Part shown: piece after piece, positions 33,175-41,117 of the stretch
Layout: every line of letters begins with the position of its first letter
Position numbering within the stretch: position 1 is the first letter of the stretch
DNA from: Rhodocyclaceae bacterium
GTDB taxonomy: Bacteria > Pseudomonadota > Gammaproteobacteria > Burkholderiales > CAIKXV01
Length of the DNA: 41,117 bases
Reading direction: 5' to 3'
Assembly (NCBI GenBank): GCA_020248265.1
Contig: JADCHX010000031.1
Coordinates: forward strand, 1 to 41,117
The notes under the pieces: generated by a model
Told to the model about the DNA's origin: nothing
Databases searched by the model: none
What the model saw: only the letters and a program-made list of their open reading frames with translations
Translations under genes and position numbers: made by a program

Positions 33175-34786
33175 GGGGTTCTCCTTTTGTTCCGGTGCCC
33201 TCGGAGGTACGTTGTTGTGCATAGTGATGGGCCAGGTCCGGTAGTACCGGCTTGGCGCCACGCAATCCGCCGTGGAAACGGGACAACGCTGCCGACTGTG
33301 CCTTGTAGCGTTGCATCGCGCTGCGCGGCCCGGCGTTGAATGCCCCATTCAAGACCGCATCAGCGCGCGCGACCAGCCCAATCATCCAGGCCATGCGCAT
33401 CGCAGCCCGCTCTCCGTCCCCGGCTTCGGCTTCCTGTGCCAAATCATCGAAGAATCGGCTGTCTTCCTGCTGTTCGAAGGGCCGCGCGAAGCGACCGGCG
33501 CGATCGCTGATCGTGTCGTTTCGGTCGTCTCCGTCACCGTTCGCGAAAAGCAACGCGAGTGCGCTCCACAGTAGCTTTCGCAGTGCTGCGATGGCCGCGA
33601 TACGTTGCTTCGCGATCTCGGCAACGGCTGCACGCTGCGGTCCGCCGAGCAAGCGACGCATCTTGGGCGAGACGGGGACACGACGCTCGTGGTAGCCCTC
33701 CGTTTTTCCTTGCCCGCGAACCGTCGCTTGGGCGATGACCTCGAGCGCTACCTCCGGCGGCCAGGAATCCATCCGCCACGCCGCGCCTTGCGTGAAGCGC
33801 TCTCCGATAAGGAGGTCACTCATGAGCTTGTACTCGAAGCCGGTGCCGGAAACGGTCAGGGCCTTGGCTTCAGCAGTCTCAACGGGCGTCCAAGCATCGC
33901 CGGTGATCCCGTTGCGATCCTTGGCTGCAACTCGTACCACTTTGCTGCCGATGACGGCTGCCGTGATCGTTCCCTCGCTAATCATCAGGCGCACGCGTCT
34001 GCAGATTTCAATGTAGTGTGGGTCCAGCGTTGAAAGTGCCAATGAGGCAGTCCCGTCCCACGCGACTGTCCACAGCAGTGCCGTTCCTCCTTCGGGTGCG
34101 AAGCCTTGGGTGGATACAACTCGGTCGCGTTGCGACAACAAACGTTCAGTATCGTCCAGCCAGCGTCTGCCCCACAGCCCAAAGGCGGCGACGCCAACGC
34201 CCGGGCGACTGGCGAAGCCCCCGTTCATGCGAGAGATGCCGTAGTTGCCTGCGCCAAGGAAGCCTTCTTGTGTCTGCAAGCTGACTAACGCGAACAACCA
34301 ATCGTCGGGTTCCGCATGCCGTGCACGCGCTCCCTTCAAGTCGTGATTCTTCGATGTCACCAGCATGTCCAGTTCATCGGCTGCACGTAACTGGTTCTTC
34401 CAGTCCATTGGACGCTCGTGGGGCACCGGCGCCTGAAGCAGGGCCGATCGATCCGCCGGCGACACCAGGCACCACGCTGCTCCGTCCGGGGCATCAGGCG
34501 TCAGCGCAAGCAACGCACGCCGCCATGCAGTGGCATCTAGAAAGGGTTGCGTGGCTCCGTCTCGATGCAGTGCGATCGCGGCGAGTTGCACCAGGAAGGC
34601 GTGCCAGGGATGTCGCTGGTGTGCACGAAGCCCGGGGAAGTCCCGCACGCGGTCATTGGCCATCTCTGCCATAAGCTCAGGAAGGCTGCCACGCGTCAGG
34701 CGACCCGTGACGCTTTCGCGCCAGCGGATAACGGGCTTGTCCAGCAGGCACCAGTGGCATCCGTCCGATTCGACATCATTTGGCAT
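33167..34786 (-). CDS. cse1: Cascade large subunit Cse1 (Cas8e)
   Basis: This 539-residue protein is the large subunit that recognises the PAM and recruits Cas3. The N-terminal block with TRGSLPELMAEMANDRVRDF and RAHQRHPWHAFLVQLAAIALH is typical of CasA/Cse1. The central PAM-loop region reads FLGAGNYGISRMNGGFASRP, where E. coli has GAGFGGGLRGG. The helical bundle at the C-terminus (residues about 390-530) is present. The ATG at 34786 is 18 bp after the cas3 stop. The length is slightly above the E. coli protein (502). Confidence 0.93.
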   Translation of the reverse strand: MPNDVESDGCHWCLLDKPVIRWRESVTGRLTRGSLPELMAEMANDRVRDFPGLRAHQRHPWHAFLVQLAAIALHRDGATQPFLDATAWRRALLALTPDAPDGAAWCLVSPADRSALLQAPVPHERPMDWKNQLRAADELDMLVTSKNHDLKGARARHAEPDDWLFALVSLQTQEGFLGAGNYGISRMNGGFASRPGVGVAAFGLWGRRWLDDTERLLSQRDRVVSTQGFAPEGGTALLWTVAWDGTASLALSTLDPHYIEICRRVRLMISEGTITAAVIGSKVVRVAAKDRNGITGDAWTPVETAEAKALTVSGTGFEYKLMSDLLIGERFTQGAAWRMDSWPPEVALEVIAQATVRGQGKTEGYHERRVPVSPKMRRLLGGPQRAAVAEIAKQRIAAIAALRKLLWSALALLFANGDGDDRNDTISDRAGRFARPFEQQEDSRFFDDLAQEAEAGDGERAAMRMAWMIGLVARADAVLNGAFNAGPRSAMQRYKAQSAALSRFHGGLRGAKPVLPDLAHHYAQQRTSEGTGTKGEPRG

Positions 34787-34804
34787 GATTGCAGCTCATC
34801 TCCT

Positions 34805-37492
34805 TCAGTCGGACGAAAGGCGCTCGACGCCCCATCGAGAGTAGCGGTATTCAGCCTCGCCCAACCGAAACGTAAATCCACCTTCGCAGGGCAGGGGCCG
34901 CACAGCCTCGGGCCGGGTATCTGCTGCCAACGCGCGCGGCACCATGTGATGACGTAACGCGATCTGCACAACAGGGAGGCCGAAGGGCCCGACTGGTGCC
35001 AAGTCTTCAAACGTCACTAGGCGGTCGGCTGCGCCGAGACGGCTTCCGATCATATGCTCGTTTTGTGGGAACAATGATTCGCCAAAGGGCTGATCGAAAG
35101 GCAAGGCGTGCATCGTAGCTATTGTCTTGTTCGCGGCCAGTCCACCGTCTACCTCATGCCCGAAGGTGACCCAATCCGGCCCCATTTCGCGGGCGACGGC
35201 ATCCAGAGCCGCAGGGTGCGTGGTCAACTCAACCAACATACGGTTGTCGGCGGGGATGCTCCGCGTTGGCGCTCCAGCGATAAGGCGACGAGTAGCTTCC
35301 AGCACACGCAGGTCCACATATACGCCGGCCAACGGCTGGCCCTTGATACGTATCGGACCCAATCCATGACGCTGGCGATTGAGCAACGCCCCCAAGTTGT
35401 TGCCTAATGGGGTCAGCACCAAAGCGCGTGCCAGTCCAAAGCCTTCAGGCCGATGGTCGTCCGGTGCTTCGGCGCTGGGCCTCTCATGCCGGTGCAGCCG
35501 GCCGAGGCGCTGCAGTAGAACGTCCATGGGACATAGGTCGGTGATCAGAAGGTCGGCGTCAATGTCCAGGCTTTGTTCCAACGTCTGGGTTCCGATCACT
35601 ACTCGGCCGCCGGATTGCGTCCGGTGTCTGCCTAGCTGGGTCTGTACTTCGGCATCCAGCAGTGGCCGGTCCTGTCGGCTGAACCGGCTGTGGTGCAGCG
35701 TGCTGACGCCAGCCACTCGAAAGAGGCAGTCCAGTGCCCGTGCCGCAGGCAAGGCTTCGACGGCGCGAAGTGTGGCAATGGCCGCGGCGACGGTGTTGCG
35801 GACTACGAGGACGCGTGCTCCTTCAGCCGCCGCATTCAGGGCTAAAGCCGCGATGCGCTCTACATCGTCGATAAGGTCCAGTGTCTCCCAGTGCACAGTC
35901 TTACCTCTGGGGTTGCCGACGACTGACTCCAGATAGGGGCCCGCTTTGTCGCAGCTGCCAATAGCTGGGTAAGGCATTGCCCGCGCTTCGGCAAGTGAAG
36001 GCATGGGTGCCGCTTTCTGCGCACCAATTGAGAGATATCGCGTGCGAGCTACTGCGCCCAACGTGGCTGACAGGAGGAGGGCGTGACCGCCGCAGGAAAC
36101 ATGCGCCCGGAGCAAATGCTCGGAAAGGCGCGTCATGTATGCATCGGACGCGTGCACCTCGTCCATCACGAGCAGGCTGCGGGACAGCGCTGCTTGACGC
36201 AGATTCGAATGCTTTATCTGTAGCGTACCAAGCAGTGCCTGGTCCACCGTGCCCACTGCGATGGTCGCCGCAAGGTAACGCTTGGGCGACTCGGCCGCCC
36301 AGCGCCGCTCTGCTTCGTCGTCGGCAGGAGTGTCGTGCCACAGCACCTCGAAACCTGGCAAGGCCTCGTAGCCCTGGCCGTCTGCTGCGGTGTAGCCGGG
36401 CAATGCACGCACGACCACCGGCGCGTCGGAAGACCATACTCGGTCAACGAACTTTCGCACGCGCTCGTGCAATTGAGTGGCCGCGACGCGAGTCGGTAAG
36501 GCAAAGTAAAGCGCGTCGACGTGACCGGCGCGCCACAGGTGCAGGAAACGCCAAAGCGCCGCCTCGGTCTTTCCGCTGCCTGTTTCAGCTTCCAGAATGA
36601 GTACGGGCCCCAAGCCCGCTGTGGCTAGCGCTGTCTGCATCGGGCGCGGCTTCGCCACGTGAAACGCAAGGCCAAAGTCGAAATGCGTCACGCGTCTGCG
36701 CTCATCTGGATCGCCGACGTCAAGACCGATGGTGCTAACCGCTCGTCTGGCTCGTTGCTTGGCGGTGTGGCTGCGGTCCTCGCCGGGCAAGCTGTAGGGG
36801 AAGAATCCCTCGCGAGTATCCGAGCCTAACCAGTCGGCCAACTGCACCAGGCCAGCGAAGTGATGCGTAAACGCCGGCGTCGTAGGAAGCTGCGAGGTCT
36901 CCGGCTCGAACGCCAAGGGGAACTGGGAACGGATCGATAGCCCCATAGCTGCGATGGCGTCTGCGGGGTCGTAGAGAACGCGTCCACCAACTACAACACG
37001 CTCCCAGATGCTCTCGGTGCAGTCGTCTGCTACCGGGCGACCGTGGTGGCTGATACTGGCGTGCAGCAAGGTTTCGCACCCGTCGCCCCAAGAAGCGATT
37101 TCGGCGACGGGCAAGCATGCCTTGATCCGATCAGCGGTTGCAAAGGTGCCAATGAGCACGCCCCAACCCTGAGGCCCGTGGCCGCAATTCTGCGCGTGCC
37201 ACCCGACCGGGCGCTCTGCGGTTGTCCGCCAGTACCGCCCTTGGAAGCCCGCGTTTGCTTTCCCGATATCGTGAAGAAATGCCAACACACATAGGCGCGC
37301 GATATCGGTACGGCTCAAGGGCCGCTCTGCTGCGCGTTCAGCAGCTCGGCGCAAGCCCACAGTGCTGAGCATCGCTTCCAATACACATGCCACATCAGTC
37401 ATGTGATCGAGCAACGGGTGTATTCGCACTTTTCCTTGATCAGCGTACCTTAGCTTTCCCCATGGGCTCCAACTGGGAGTTTGTTCTGGCAA
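34805..37492 (-). CDS. cas3: Helicase-nuclease Cas3 (HD-DExH), type I-E
   Basis: This 895-residue protein degrades target DNA marked by Cascade. An N-terminal HD nuclease has His25, the His74-Asp75 pair in AFLHDIGKAN and the SISHHG block. A superfamily-2 helicase has Walker A LEAETGSGKTEA around residues 300-310 and the DEVH box at 444-447. The C-terminal helicase domain has IGTQTLEQSLDIDADL and QRLGRLHRH. The gene uses a rare TTG start at 37492, with GAGG about 5 nt upstream. It is the first gene of the cas operon. A possible -10 (TATAGT at 37527-37522, minus strand) lies 30 bp upstream, with a poor -35. Confidence 0.96.
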   Translation of the reverse strand: MPEQTPSWSPWGKLRYADQGKVRIHPLLDHMTDVACVLEAMLSTVGLRRAAERAAERPLSRTDIARLCVLAFLHDIGKANAGFQGRYWRTTAERPVGWHAQNCGHGPQGWGVLIGTFATADRIKACLPVAEIASWGDGCETLLHASISHHGRPVADDCTESIWERVVVGGRVLYDPADAIAAMGLSIRSQFPLAFEPETSQLPTTPAFTHHFAGLVQLADWLGSDTREGFFPYSLPGEDRSHTAKQRARRAVSTIGLDVGDPDERRRVTHFDFGLAFHVAKPRPMQTALATAGLGPVLILEAETGSGKTEAALWRFLHLWRAGHVDALYFALPTRVAATQLHERVRKFVDRVWSSDAPVVVRALPGYTAADGQGYEALPGFEVLWHDTPADDEAERRWAAESPKRYLAATIAVGTVDQALLGTLQIKHSNLRQAALSRSLLVMDEVHASDAYMTRLSEHLLRAHVSCGGHALLLSATLGAVARTRYLSIGAQKAAPMPSLAEARAMPYPAIGSCDKAGPYLESVVGNPRGKTVHWETLDLIDDVERIAALALNAAAEGARVLVVRNTVAAAIATLRAVEALPAARALDCLFRVAGVSTLHHSRFSRQDRPLLDAEVQTQLGRHRTQSGGRVVIGTQTLEQSLDIDADLLITDLCPMDVLLQRLGRLHRHERPSAEAPDDHRPEGFGLARALVLTPLGNNLGALLNRQRHGLGPIRIKGQPLAGVYVDLRVLEATRRLIAGAPTRSIPADNRMLVELTTHPAALDAVAREMGPDWVTFGHEVDGGLAANKTIATMHALPFDQPFGESLFPQNEHMIGSRLGAADRLVTFEDLAPVGPFGLPVVQIALRHHMVPRALAADTRPEAVRPLPCEGGFTFRLGEAEYRYSRWGVERLSSD

Positions 37493-37959
37493 TTGCGCCT
37501 CAGGATTGGGGTAGGTTGGGTACTATAAAGAAGAGCTGGCGCGGTAAGGAATTCGCTGCCCGCCGGATGAACTGACGCTGGAGCTTATAGCCAAAGGATG
37601 CAGATCAAGCGGTAGGTTCCCGAATATGACAACCCAAATGTGCGCGAACGTTTAAGGCGGTGAAGATTCGAAATTAGACGGCAGCGTAGTAGTCAAGAGG
37701 CTCATCAGATGAGCCTGGATCGAAAGGGATGCGTGGTCGCGCCGCGCAAGCACAAGCTGCCACTGAACCGTCATGAGAGTGACATTCGCGGAAGTGGCTT
37801 GAAATCGTACAGTCTTCAGAAAAAGCGGTTCGGATATGCCGGCGTACCGAACTAACCGGAAGTCGCGCCACAACCGCGTCGCGCGTTTCCGCCCGTTCGC
37901 TCGAACGTCACCACCGAATGGGCGACGCGGGAATCGTTCGGGCACTGGGATGGTCTGGG
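37493..37959. other. Non-coding stretch between cas3 and an IS481 remnant
   Basis: These 467 bp contain the cas operon promoter region next to cas3 and otherwise no supported gene. It is AT-richer than the flanks. A minus-strand frame of 97 codons (37652-37945) has no recognisable similarity and no ribosome binding site, so I do not call it. The candidate promoter next to cas3 is TATAGT on the minus strand at 37527-37522; no strong -35 is seen 17 bp away. Confidence 0.5.
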
Positions 37960-38228
37960 CTAGCTGTGAAGCGTCAAGAGGTTATTCCTTCCTGACGGCT
38001 TGAGTCTGGACATCGGAGCAACGCCCCCGATTCCTGCATGGGGGCGATGCCAGTTGTAGTGGTGCTGCCAGCTGGCGAGCGTGGCAGTGGGCTGGCTCGA
38101 GTTCTGGTAGAACCCATCCATACGCCCACTCGCGCAGGGCGGACTGGATGAAGCGCTCGGCCTTGCCGTTGGTCTGAGGGCGGTAGGCTCGGGTGAACTT
38201 GTGAACGATGCCCAGCTGCTTGCAGGCC
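37960..38228 (-). pseudogene. C-terminal remnant of an IS481-family transposase
   Basis: The minus strand encodes KFTRAYRPQTNGKAERFIQS and then ALREWAYG, the last part of the DDE integrase core with the final Glu in GKAERF. The remainder YQNSSQPTATLASWQHHYNWH and RPHAGIGG-PMSRL is in another frame, so a frameshift separates the two parts around 38120. The C-terminus ends in a TAG at 37960-37962. The N-terminal three quarters are missing and the fragment abuts the stop codon of the dipeptidase gene at 38229. It marks the right border of the CRISPR island. Confidence 0.82.
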
Positions 38229-39440
38229 CTACCCGCACACCTCCCCGAACACCCGCAGGAAATTCCCGCCAACCACCTTCACCACCGTCGACTCCGGCAT
38301 GCCCCGTTCGAGCATCGCTGCGGTCAGGTTGTGCCACTTGTCCCAGGTCTCCATGTCGACCATCTGCACGTTCGGATCGAAGTTGTCCTGCGGGCGCCAG
38401 CCGATCCAGTCGAAGCCGGACGCCGCCTCGTTCGTCATCGCTGGCGCCCATTCGATCGCCGTGTAGTACGGCTTGCCCCAGTCGGTGCCGATGCCGACAT
38501 GGTCTTCGCCGACCACGTCGATGATGTGCTGTACATGTTCGATCACGGTGTCGAGCGTGCCCCAGCCCGCAGGCTTGCCCCGCTTCAAGGCCCGGCCGTC
38601 GCCGCCGGCAGGCATCAGGAAGGTAGGCAGGATCACCAGGCCGATGTAGCCGCCGCGCGCGGCGATTGCGCGCAGCACGTCGTCTGGCAGCCCACGGGCA
38701 TGGCCGCTGATGGCGCGCGCCGCGGTGTGGCTGGCGACCACCGGCATCGTCGAGGCGGCGACTGCATCGGCTGCGGTGCGCGGGCTGGCATGCGACACGT
38801 CGACCATCATCCGCGACCGGTTGAGCTTGTCGACCAGCGCCTCGCCGAAGCGGCTGATGCCGCCGTCGTTCTTCTCGAGGCAGCCGTCGCCGAAGCGGGT
38901 ACGCAGGTTGTACGTGAGCTGCATGCTGCGCATGCCCAGGCCGTACAGCGTGTCGACGCGGTCGAGCTGGTCACCGACCGGCTCGGCGTTCTGGATGTTG
39001 TAGATCACTGCGTGGCGTTTATCGCGGTGCGCGCGCTCGATGTCGGCAGCGCCGTCGGCGCGTACCACGGCGCCATCGAGCGCATCGATCATCCGCCCGG
39101 CGCGGCCAAGGTTGTCGACCAGCGCCTCCCAGGCAGTGCCCGGACGGCCGCCACCGAACAGGGTGATGTTGCCTGCGGTCACCCCCGACCGGCGCCAGTA
39201 CGACAGGTAGGCCTCGCGCGTGGCCGGGTCGGTGGCGCAGTGCTCGAGCAGATAGTCGGCCATGACGCCGCGGATCTCGGAGCGCTTCTTCCCCTTCGCC
39301 TGCAGTGCGCGCGCGAGCTCGACCATCGGCGGGGTCATCACCCATTCGGTGATGAAATGCGGCGCCATCGAATCGATCACCACGTGTTCGGCGTGGATGC
39401 GTTGCGCGCGTTCGAGCGCGGCCTGTGCGGTCATCGGCAT
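38229..39440 (-). CDS. Membrane dipeptidase-like protein (peptidase M19)
   Basis: This 403-residue protein resembles renal-dipeptidase (M19) enzymes, which use two zinc ions to cut dipeptides. The later metal residues are visible: a Glu in YNIQNAEP, His in VDVSHASP, His in VVASHTAARA and Asp in GIGTDWGKP. The N-terminal HxD zinc motif is not present; the equivalent place reads VVIDSMAPHF. The C-terminal GGNFLRVFGEV is typical. The ATG at 39440 has AGGAGG 8 nt upstream. It starts 10 bp after the Bug gene stop, so it is probably cotranscribed with it. Its TAG stop directly adjoins the IS481 remnant, so the very end may have been altered. Confidence 0.85.
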   Translation of the reverse strand: MPMTAQAALERAQRIHAEHVVIDSMAPHFITEWVMTPPMVELARALQAKGKKRSEIRGVMADYLLEHCATDPATREAYLSYWRRSGVTAGNITLFGGGRPGTAWEALVDNLGRAGRMIDALDGAVVRADGAADIERAHRDKRHAVIYNIQNAEPVGDQLDRVDTLYGLGMRSMQLTYNLRTRFGDGCLEKNDGGISRFGEALVDKLNRSRMMVDVSHASPRTAADAVAASTMPVVASHTAARAISGHARGLPDDVLRAIAARGGYIGLVILPTFLMPAGGDGRALKRGKPAGWGTLDTVIEHVQHIIDVVGEDHVGIGTDWGKPYYTAIEWAPAMTNEAASGFDWIGWRPQDNFDPNVQMVDMETWDKWHNLTAAMLERGMPESTVVKVVGGNFLRVFGEVCG

Positions 39441-39450
39441 CGGGGTCCTC

Positions 39451-40458
39451 CTACTGCGGCTGGATGCCCGCGTTCGCGATGATCTTCGCGTAGCGGGCCA
39501 TGTCGGTCTTCATCTGGGCGCGGAAGGCCTCTGGCGTGTTGCCGGTCGGGCGCACCGCCAGTTCGGTGAAGCGCTGCACCACCTCGGGTTCCTTCAGCAC
39601 GGCGTTGATCTCGCGGCTCAGGCGCTCAAGGATCTCGCGCGGCGTCTTGGCCGGGGCGAGCACGCCGGTGCCACCGTACATCTCGTAGCCGGGCACGCCC
39701 GCTTCCTCGATGGTCGGTACGCCGGGCAGCAGGGTCGAGCGTACGCGGTCGCCGACCCCCAGCGCGCGCAGCCGGCCGGACTTGATGTGCGGCAGCAGCG
39801 CAGCGACGGTGTCGATCGCCATGTGGACCTCGCCCGCCAGCAGGTCGGGGATGGCCGAGGCAGTGCCCTTGTATGGCACATGCCCGAGCTCGATCTTGGC
39901 CAGGCTGCGGAACTGCTCCACGTTCATCTGGCTCGAAGAACCGGTGCCGCCGGAAGCGAAATTGATCGCACCCGGCTGGCTGCGCGCGAGCGCGATCAGG
40001 TCCTTCACGTGCTTCACCGGCAGCGCCGGGTGCACGACGAGCACGACCGTGCCGGCCGCGACCGTCGAGATCGGCTCGAAGTCGGCGATGGGGTCGAACG
40101 GCAGCGACTTCTGCAGCGACGGGTTGATCACGTGCGATGGCGAGATGAACAGCAGCGTGTAGCCGTCGGGTAGCGCCTTGGCCACCGCCTGCGCAGCGAT
40201 GTTGCCGCCTGCGCCGGCGCGGTTGTCGATGATCACCTGCTGGCCGACGCGGGCGGCCAGGCGCGGGGCGAGGATACGGGCGTAGGTGTCGGTGCCACCG
40301 CCGGGGGAGAAGCCGACCAAGATGCGGATGGGGCGGGTGGGGTAGTCGTCGAGGGCAGCGCCTGTGGCGAGCCCTGAGGCGAAGACCATGGATATCGCAA
40401 CCAGCGCGACAGGGCCTGCCATACGGGCCATCGGGTTCACAGGTGGCGGCTCATCCAT
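39451..40458 (-). CDS. Bug/TctC-family periplasmic solute receptor
   Basis: This 335-residue receptor has a hydrophobic export segment (MAGPVALVAISMVFASGLA) and family blocks RPIRILVGFSPGGGTDTY, IDNRAGAGGNIAAQ and PDGYTLLFISPS, with VPTIEEAGVPGYEMYGGTG later. I choose the ATG at 40458 (MDEPPPVNPM); starts at 40431 or 40422 are also possible, and the longer open frame is not supported. It is followed after 10 bp by the dipeptidase-like gene. The ligand may be a peptide or amino-acid derivative (inference). Confidence 0.88.
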   Translation of the reverse strand: MDEPPPVNPMARMAGPVALVAISMVFASGLATGAALDDYPTRPIRILVGFSPGGGTDTYARILAPRLAARVGQQVIIDNRAGAGGNIAAQAVAKALPDGYTLLFISPSHVINPSLQKSLPFDPIADFEPISTVAAGTVVLVVHPALPVKHVKDLIALARSQPGAINFASGGTGSSSQMNVEQFRSLAKIELGHVPYKGTASAIPDLLAGEVHMAIDTVAALLPHIKSGRLRALGVGDRVRSTLLPGVPTIEEAGVPGYEMYGGTGVLAPAKTPREILERLSREINAVLKEPEVVQRFTELAVRPTGNTPEAFRAQMKTDMARYAKIIANAGIQPQ

Positions 40459-40713
40459 CCCGATGGATCTCCGACTGGGGGTTGAGAAGGTTTCGAAAAT
40501 CCGTGCTGCGGTGAGCCGGGGTGGAATCGATGTTGGCAGCTTCGGCAAGCATCGGCAAGGCGCAGACGTTTTCCGCGGGCCGCGCGTCGATCGATGACGA
40601 TGTTTGTGCCGCCAGAATGCCCTGTCGGACCGGGTTGACTGGCGTCGGACGTTGCACGATCGACGGATCAACCTCCTGCACGGAGGGCGGGCGGCAGGCA
40701 AGTGATACGACGA

Positions 40714-40742
40714 TTGCAGGACCTGTTTTGCGTATATACAAT
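40714..40742 (+). promoter_or_regulatory. Candidate sigma70 promoter of brnT2
   Basis: TTGCAG at 40714-40719 and TACAAT at 40737-40742 are separated by 17 bp, a near-consensus sigma70 pair. The palindrome GTATATAC (40732-40739) overlaps the -10 and could be an operator for a BrnA-like repressor. Transcription would begin close to the ATG at 40750, leaving almost no leader, so the assignment remains tentative. Confidence 0.4.
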
Positions 40743-40749
40743 AATTCTG

Positions 40750-40976
40750 ATGCCCTGTCTTACGATCCAGCCAAGCGCGACTGGACACTGGCCCACAGAG
40801 GGCTGGACTTCGAGGACGCCTGGCTGGTGTTCAGCGGCCGTACTGCCGAGGTGGAAGACATCAGGAGGGATGACGGTGAACTCCGGATCCTCTGTTTCGG
40901 GATGCTGATGGGCCGCATGGTCGTGATCGGCTATACCCAGAGAGGTGCTGTGCGCCACGTGTTCAGCATGAGAAAA
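40750..40976 (+). pseudogene. Second brnT-like toxin gene, disrupted at both ends
   Basis: The plus strand encodes a BrnT-type protein: ALSYDPAKRDWTLAHRGLDF, the central LCFGMLMGRMVVIGYTQRG and AVRHVFSMRK. At the 5-prime end the ATG at 40750 is out of frame by one base: family members read M-x-L/I-S-Y-D-P, and ATG-CCC-TGT here needs one extra base to read M-x-L-S-Y-D. The only in-frame alternative upstream is a TTG at 40728. At the 3-prime end an IS256-type terminus begins at 40977, after SMRK. No BrnA gene follows. The toxin is therefore probably inactive. Confidence 0.6.
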
Positions 40977-41117
40977 GAGGGTGTCCGGAATTTTGTGTGC
41001 GAGGCATATCATGACGATGAGGAGCATGTATGCCAAGCAGGAAAACGACGATTGCGGCCCAGGCCCGAGCGGCGCGGATGCCGTCCATTCCGAAGGAACT
41101 CATTGACCAGTTCGTGA
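40977..41117 (+). mobile_element. Left end of an IS256-family insertion sequence
   Basis: At 40977 the sequence changes to GAGGGTGTCCGGAATTTTG, followed by TGTGCGAGGC. This resembles the terminal inverted repeat of IS256-family elements as I remember it. A transposase start follows at 41030, about 50 bp in, the usual spacing. The element continues beyond the window, so its right end and target duplication cannot be seen. Confidence 0.62.
41030..41117 (+). CDS. IS256-family transposase, N-terminal fragment
   Basis: The ATG at 41030 opens a frame reading MPSRKTTIAAQARAARMPSI and then PKELIDQFV, and runs out of the window after 29 codons. The PKELIDQFV segment is typical of the start of IS256-family (MULE-type DDE) transposases of betaproteobacteria. 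An overlapping ATG at 41026 gives a short frame with a stop and no similarity. The assignment rests on the short motif and on the terminus just upstream. Confidence 0.6.
   Translation, partial: MPSRKTTIAAQARAARMPSIPKELIDQFV

Noticed and set aside
37652..37945. 97-codon minus-strand frame between cas3 and the IS481 remnant
   Set aside because: No similarity recognised, no ribosome binding site, and composition like non-coding sequence. It may be part of an old mobile element but nothing shows it.
41026..41108. Short frame starting MYAKQENDD as a BrnA antitoxin for the second brnT
   Set aside because: The translation does not resemble BrnA, it stops after about 26 residues, and it overlaps a better IS256-type transposase start in another frame.

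Overview
The window reads as a high-GC proteobacterial chromosome, most likely a betaproteobacterium of the Burkholderiales type. The reasons are the very GC-rich third codon positions, four separate periplasmic Bug/TctC solute receptors (a family expanded in Bordetella and Cupriavidus relatives), mpl for murein-peptide recycling, and the style of the catabolic clusters. This is an inference from gene content. No rRNA or tRNA gene was recognised.

Layout. 1-3.1 kb: the start of a YqiA-like esterase on the minus strand, then a translationally coupled plus-strand trio (exported kelch protein, YtkA-like protein, di-haem cytochrome c peroxidase). 3.2-8.6 kb: amidase and cytosine-deaminase-like amidohydrolase (minus), a gamma-glutamyltransferase-family enzyme (plus) and a Bug receptor (minus), with GGGGTC-T-GACCCC palindromes between them. 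8.6-12.7 kb: a minus-strand catabolic cluster (2-oxopent-4-enoate-hydratase-like enzyme, cupin, beta-hydroxyacid dehydrogenase, XRE-cupin regulator, alpha/beta hydrolase). 12.8-16.9 kb: AAA+ ATPase coupled to mpl, and a divergent CobW-type GTPase. 17-19 kb: fcl and gmd, which make GDP-L-fucose. 19.4-24.6 kb: Bug receptor coupled to a PhyH-type dioxygenase, then alcohol dehydrogenase, LVIVD-repeat protein and another Bug receptor.

24.7-38.2 kb is an accessory island. It opens with a decayed ABC-ATPase fragment and a BrnT/BrnA toxin-antitoxin pair. A type I-E CRISPR array of 46 repeat copies (25.69-28.67 kb) follows, then a short leader and the full minus-strand operon cas3-cse1-cse2-cas7-cas5-cas6e-cas1-cas2. 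It closes with a truncated, frameshifted IS481-type transposase end. Array and operon run in the same direction, so the newest spacers are at the 28.6 kb end. The array records its own history: an IS3-type fragment, a truncated repeat, a duplicated unit, one over-long spacer, and two newest spacers sharing 26 nt in opposite orientation.

38.2-41.1 kb: an M19 dipeptidase-like protein with an unusual N-terminal metal motif, the fourth Bug receptor, and a second brnT that is out of frame at its start and cut at its end by an IS256-type element running off the window.
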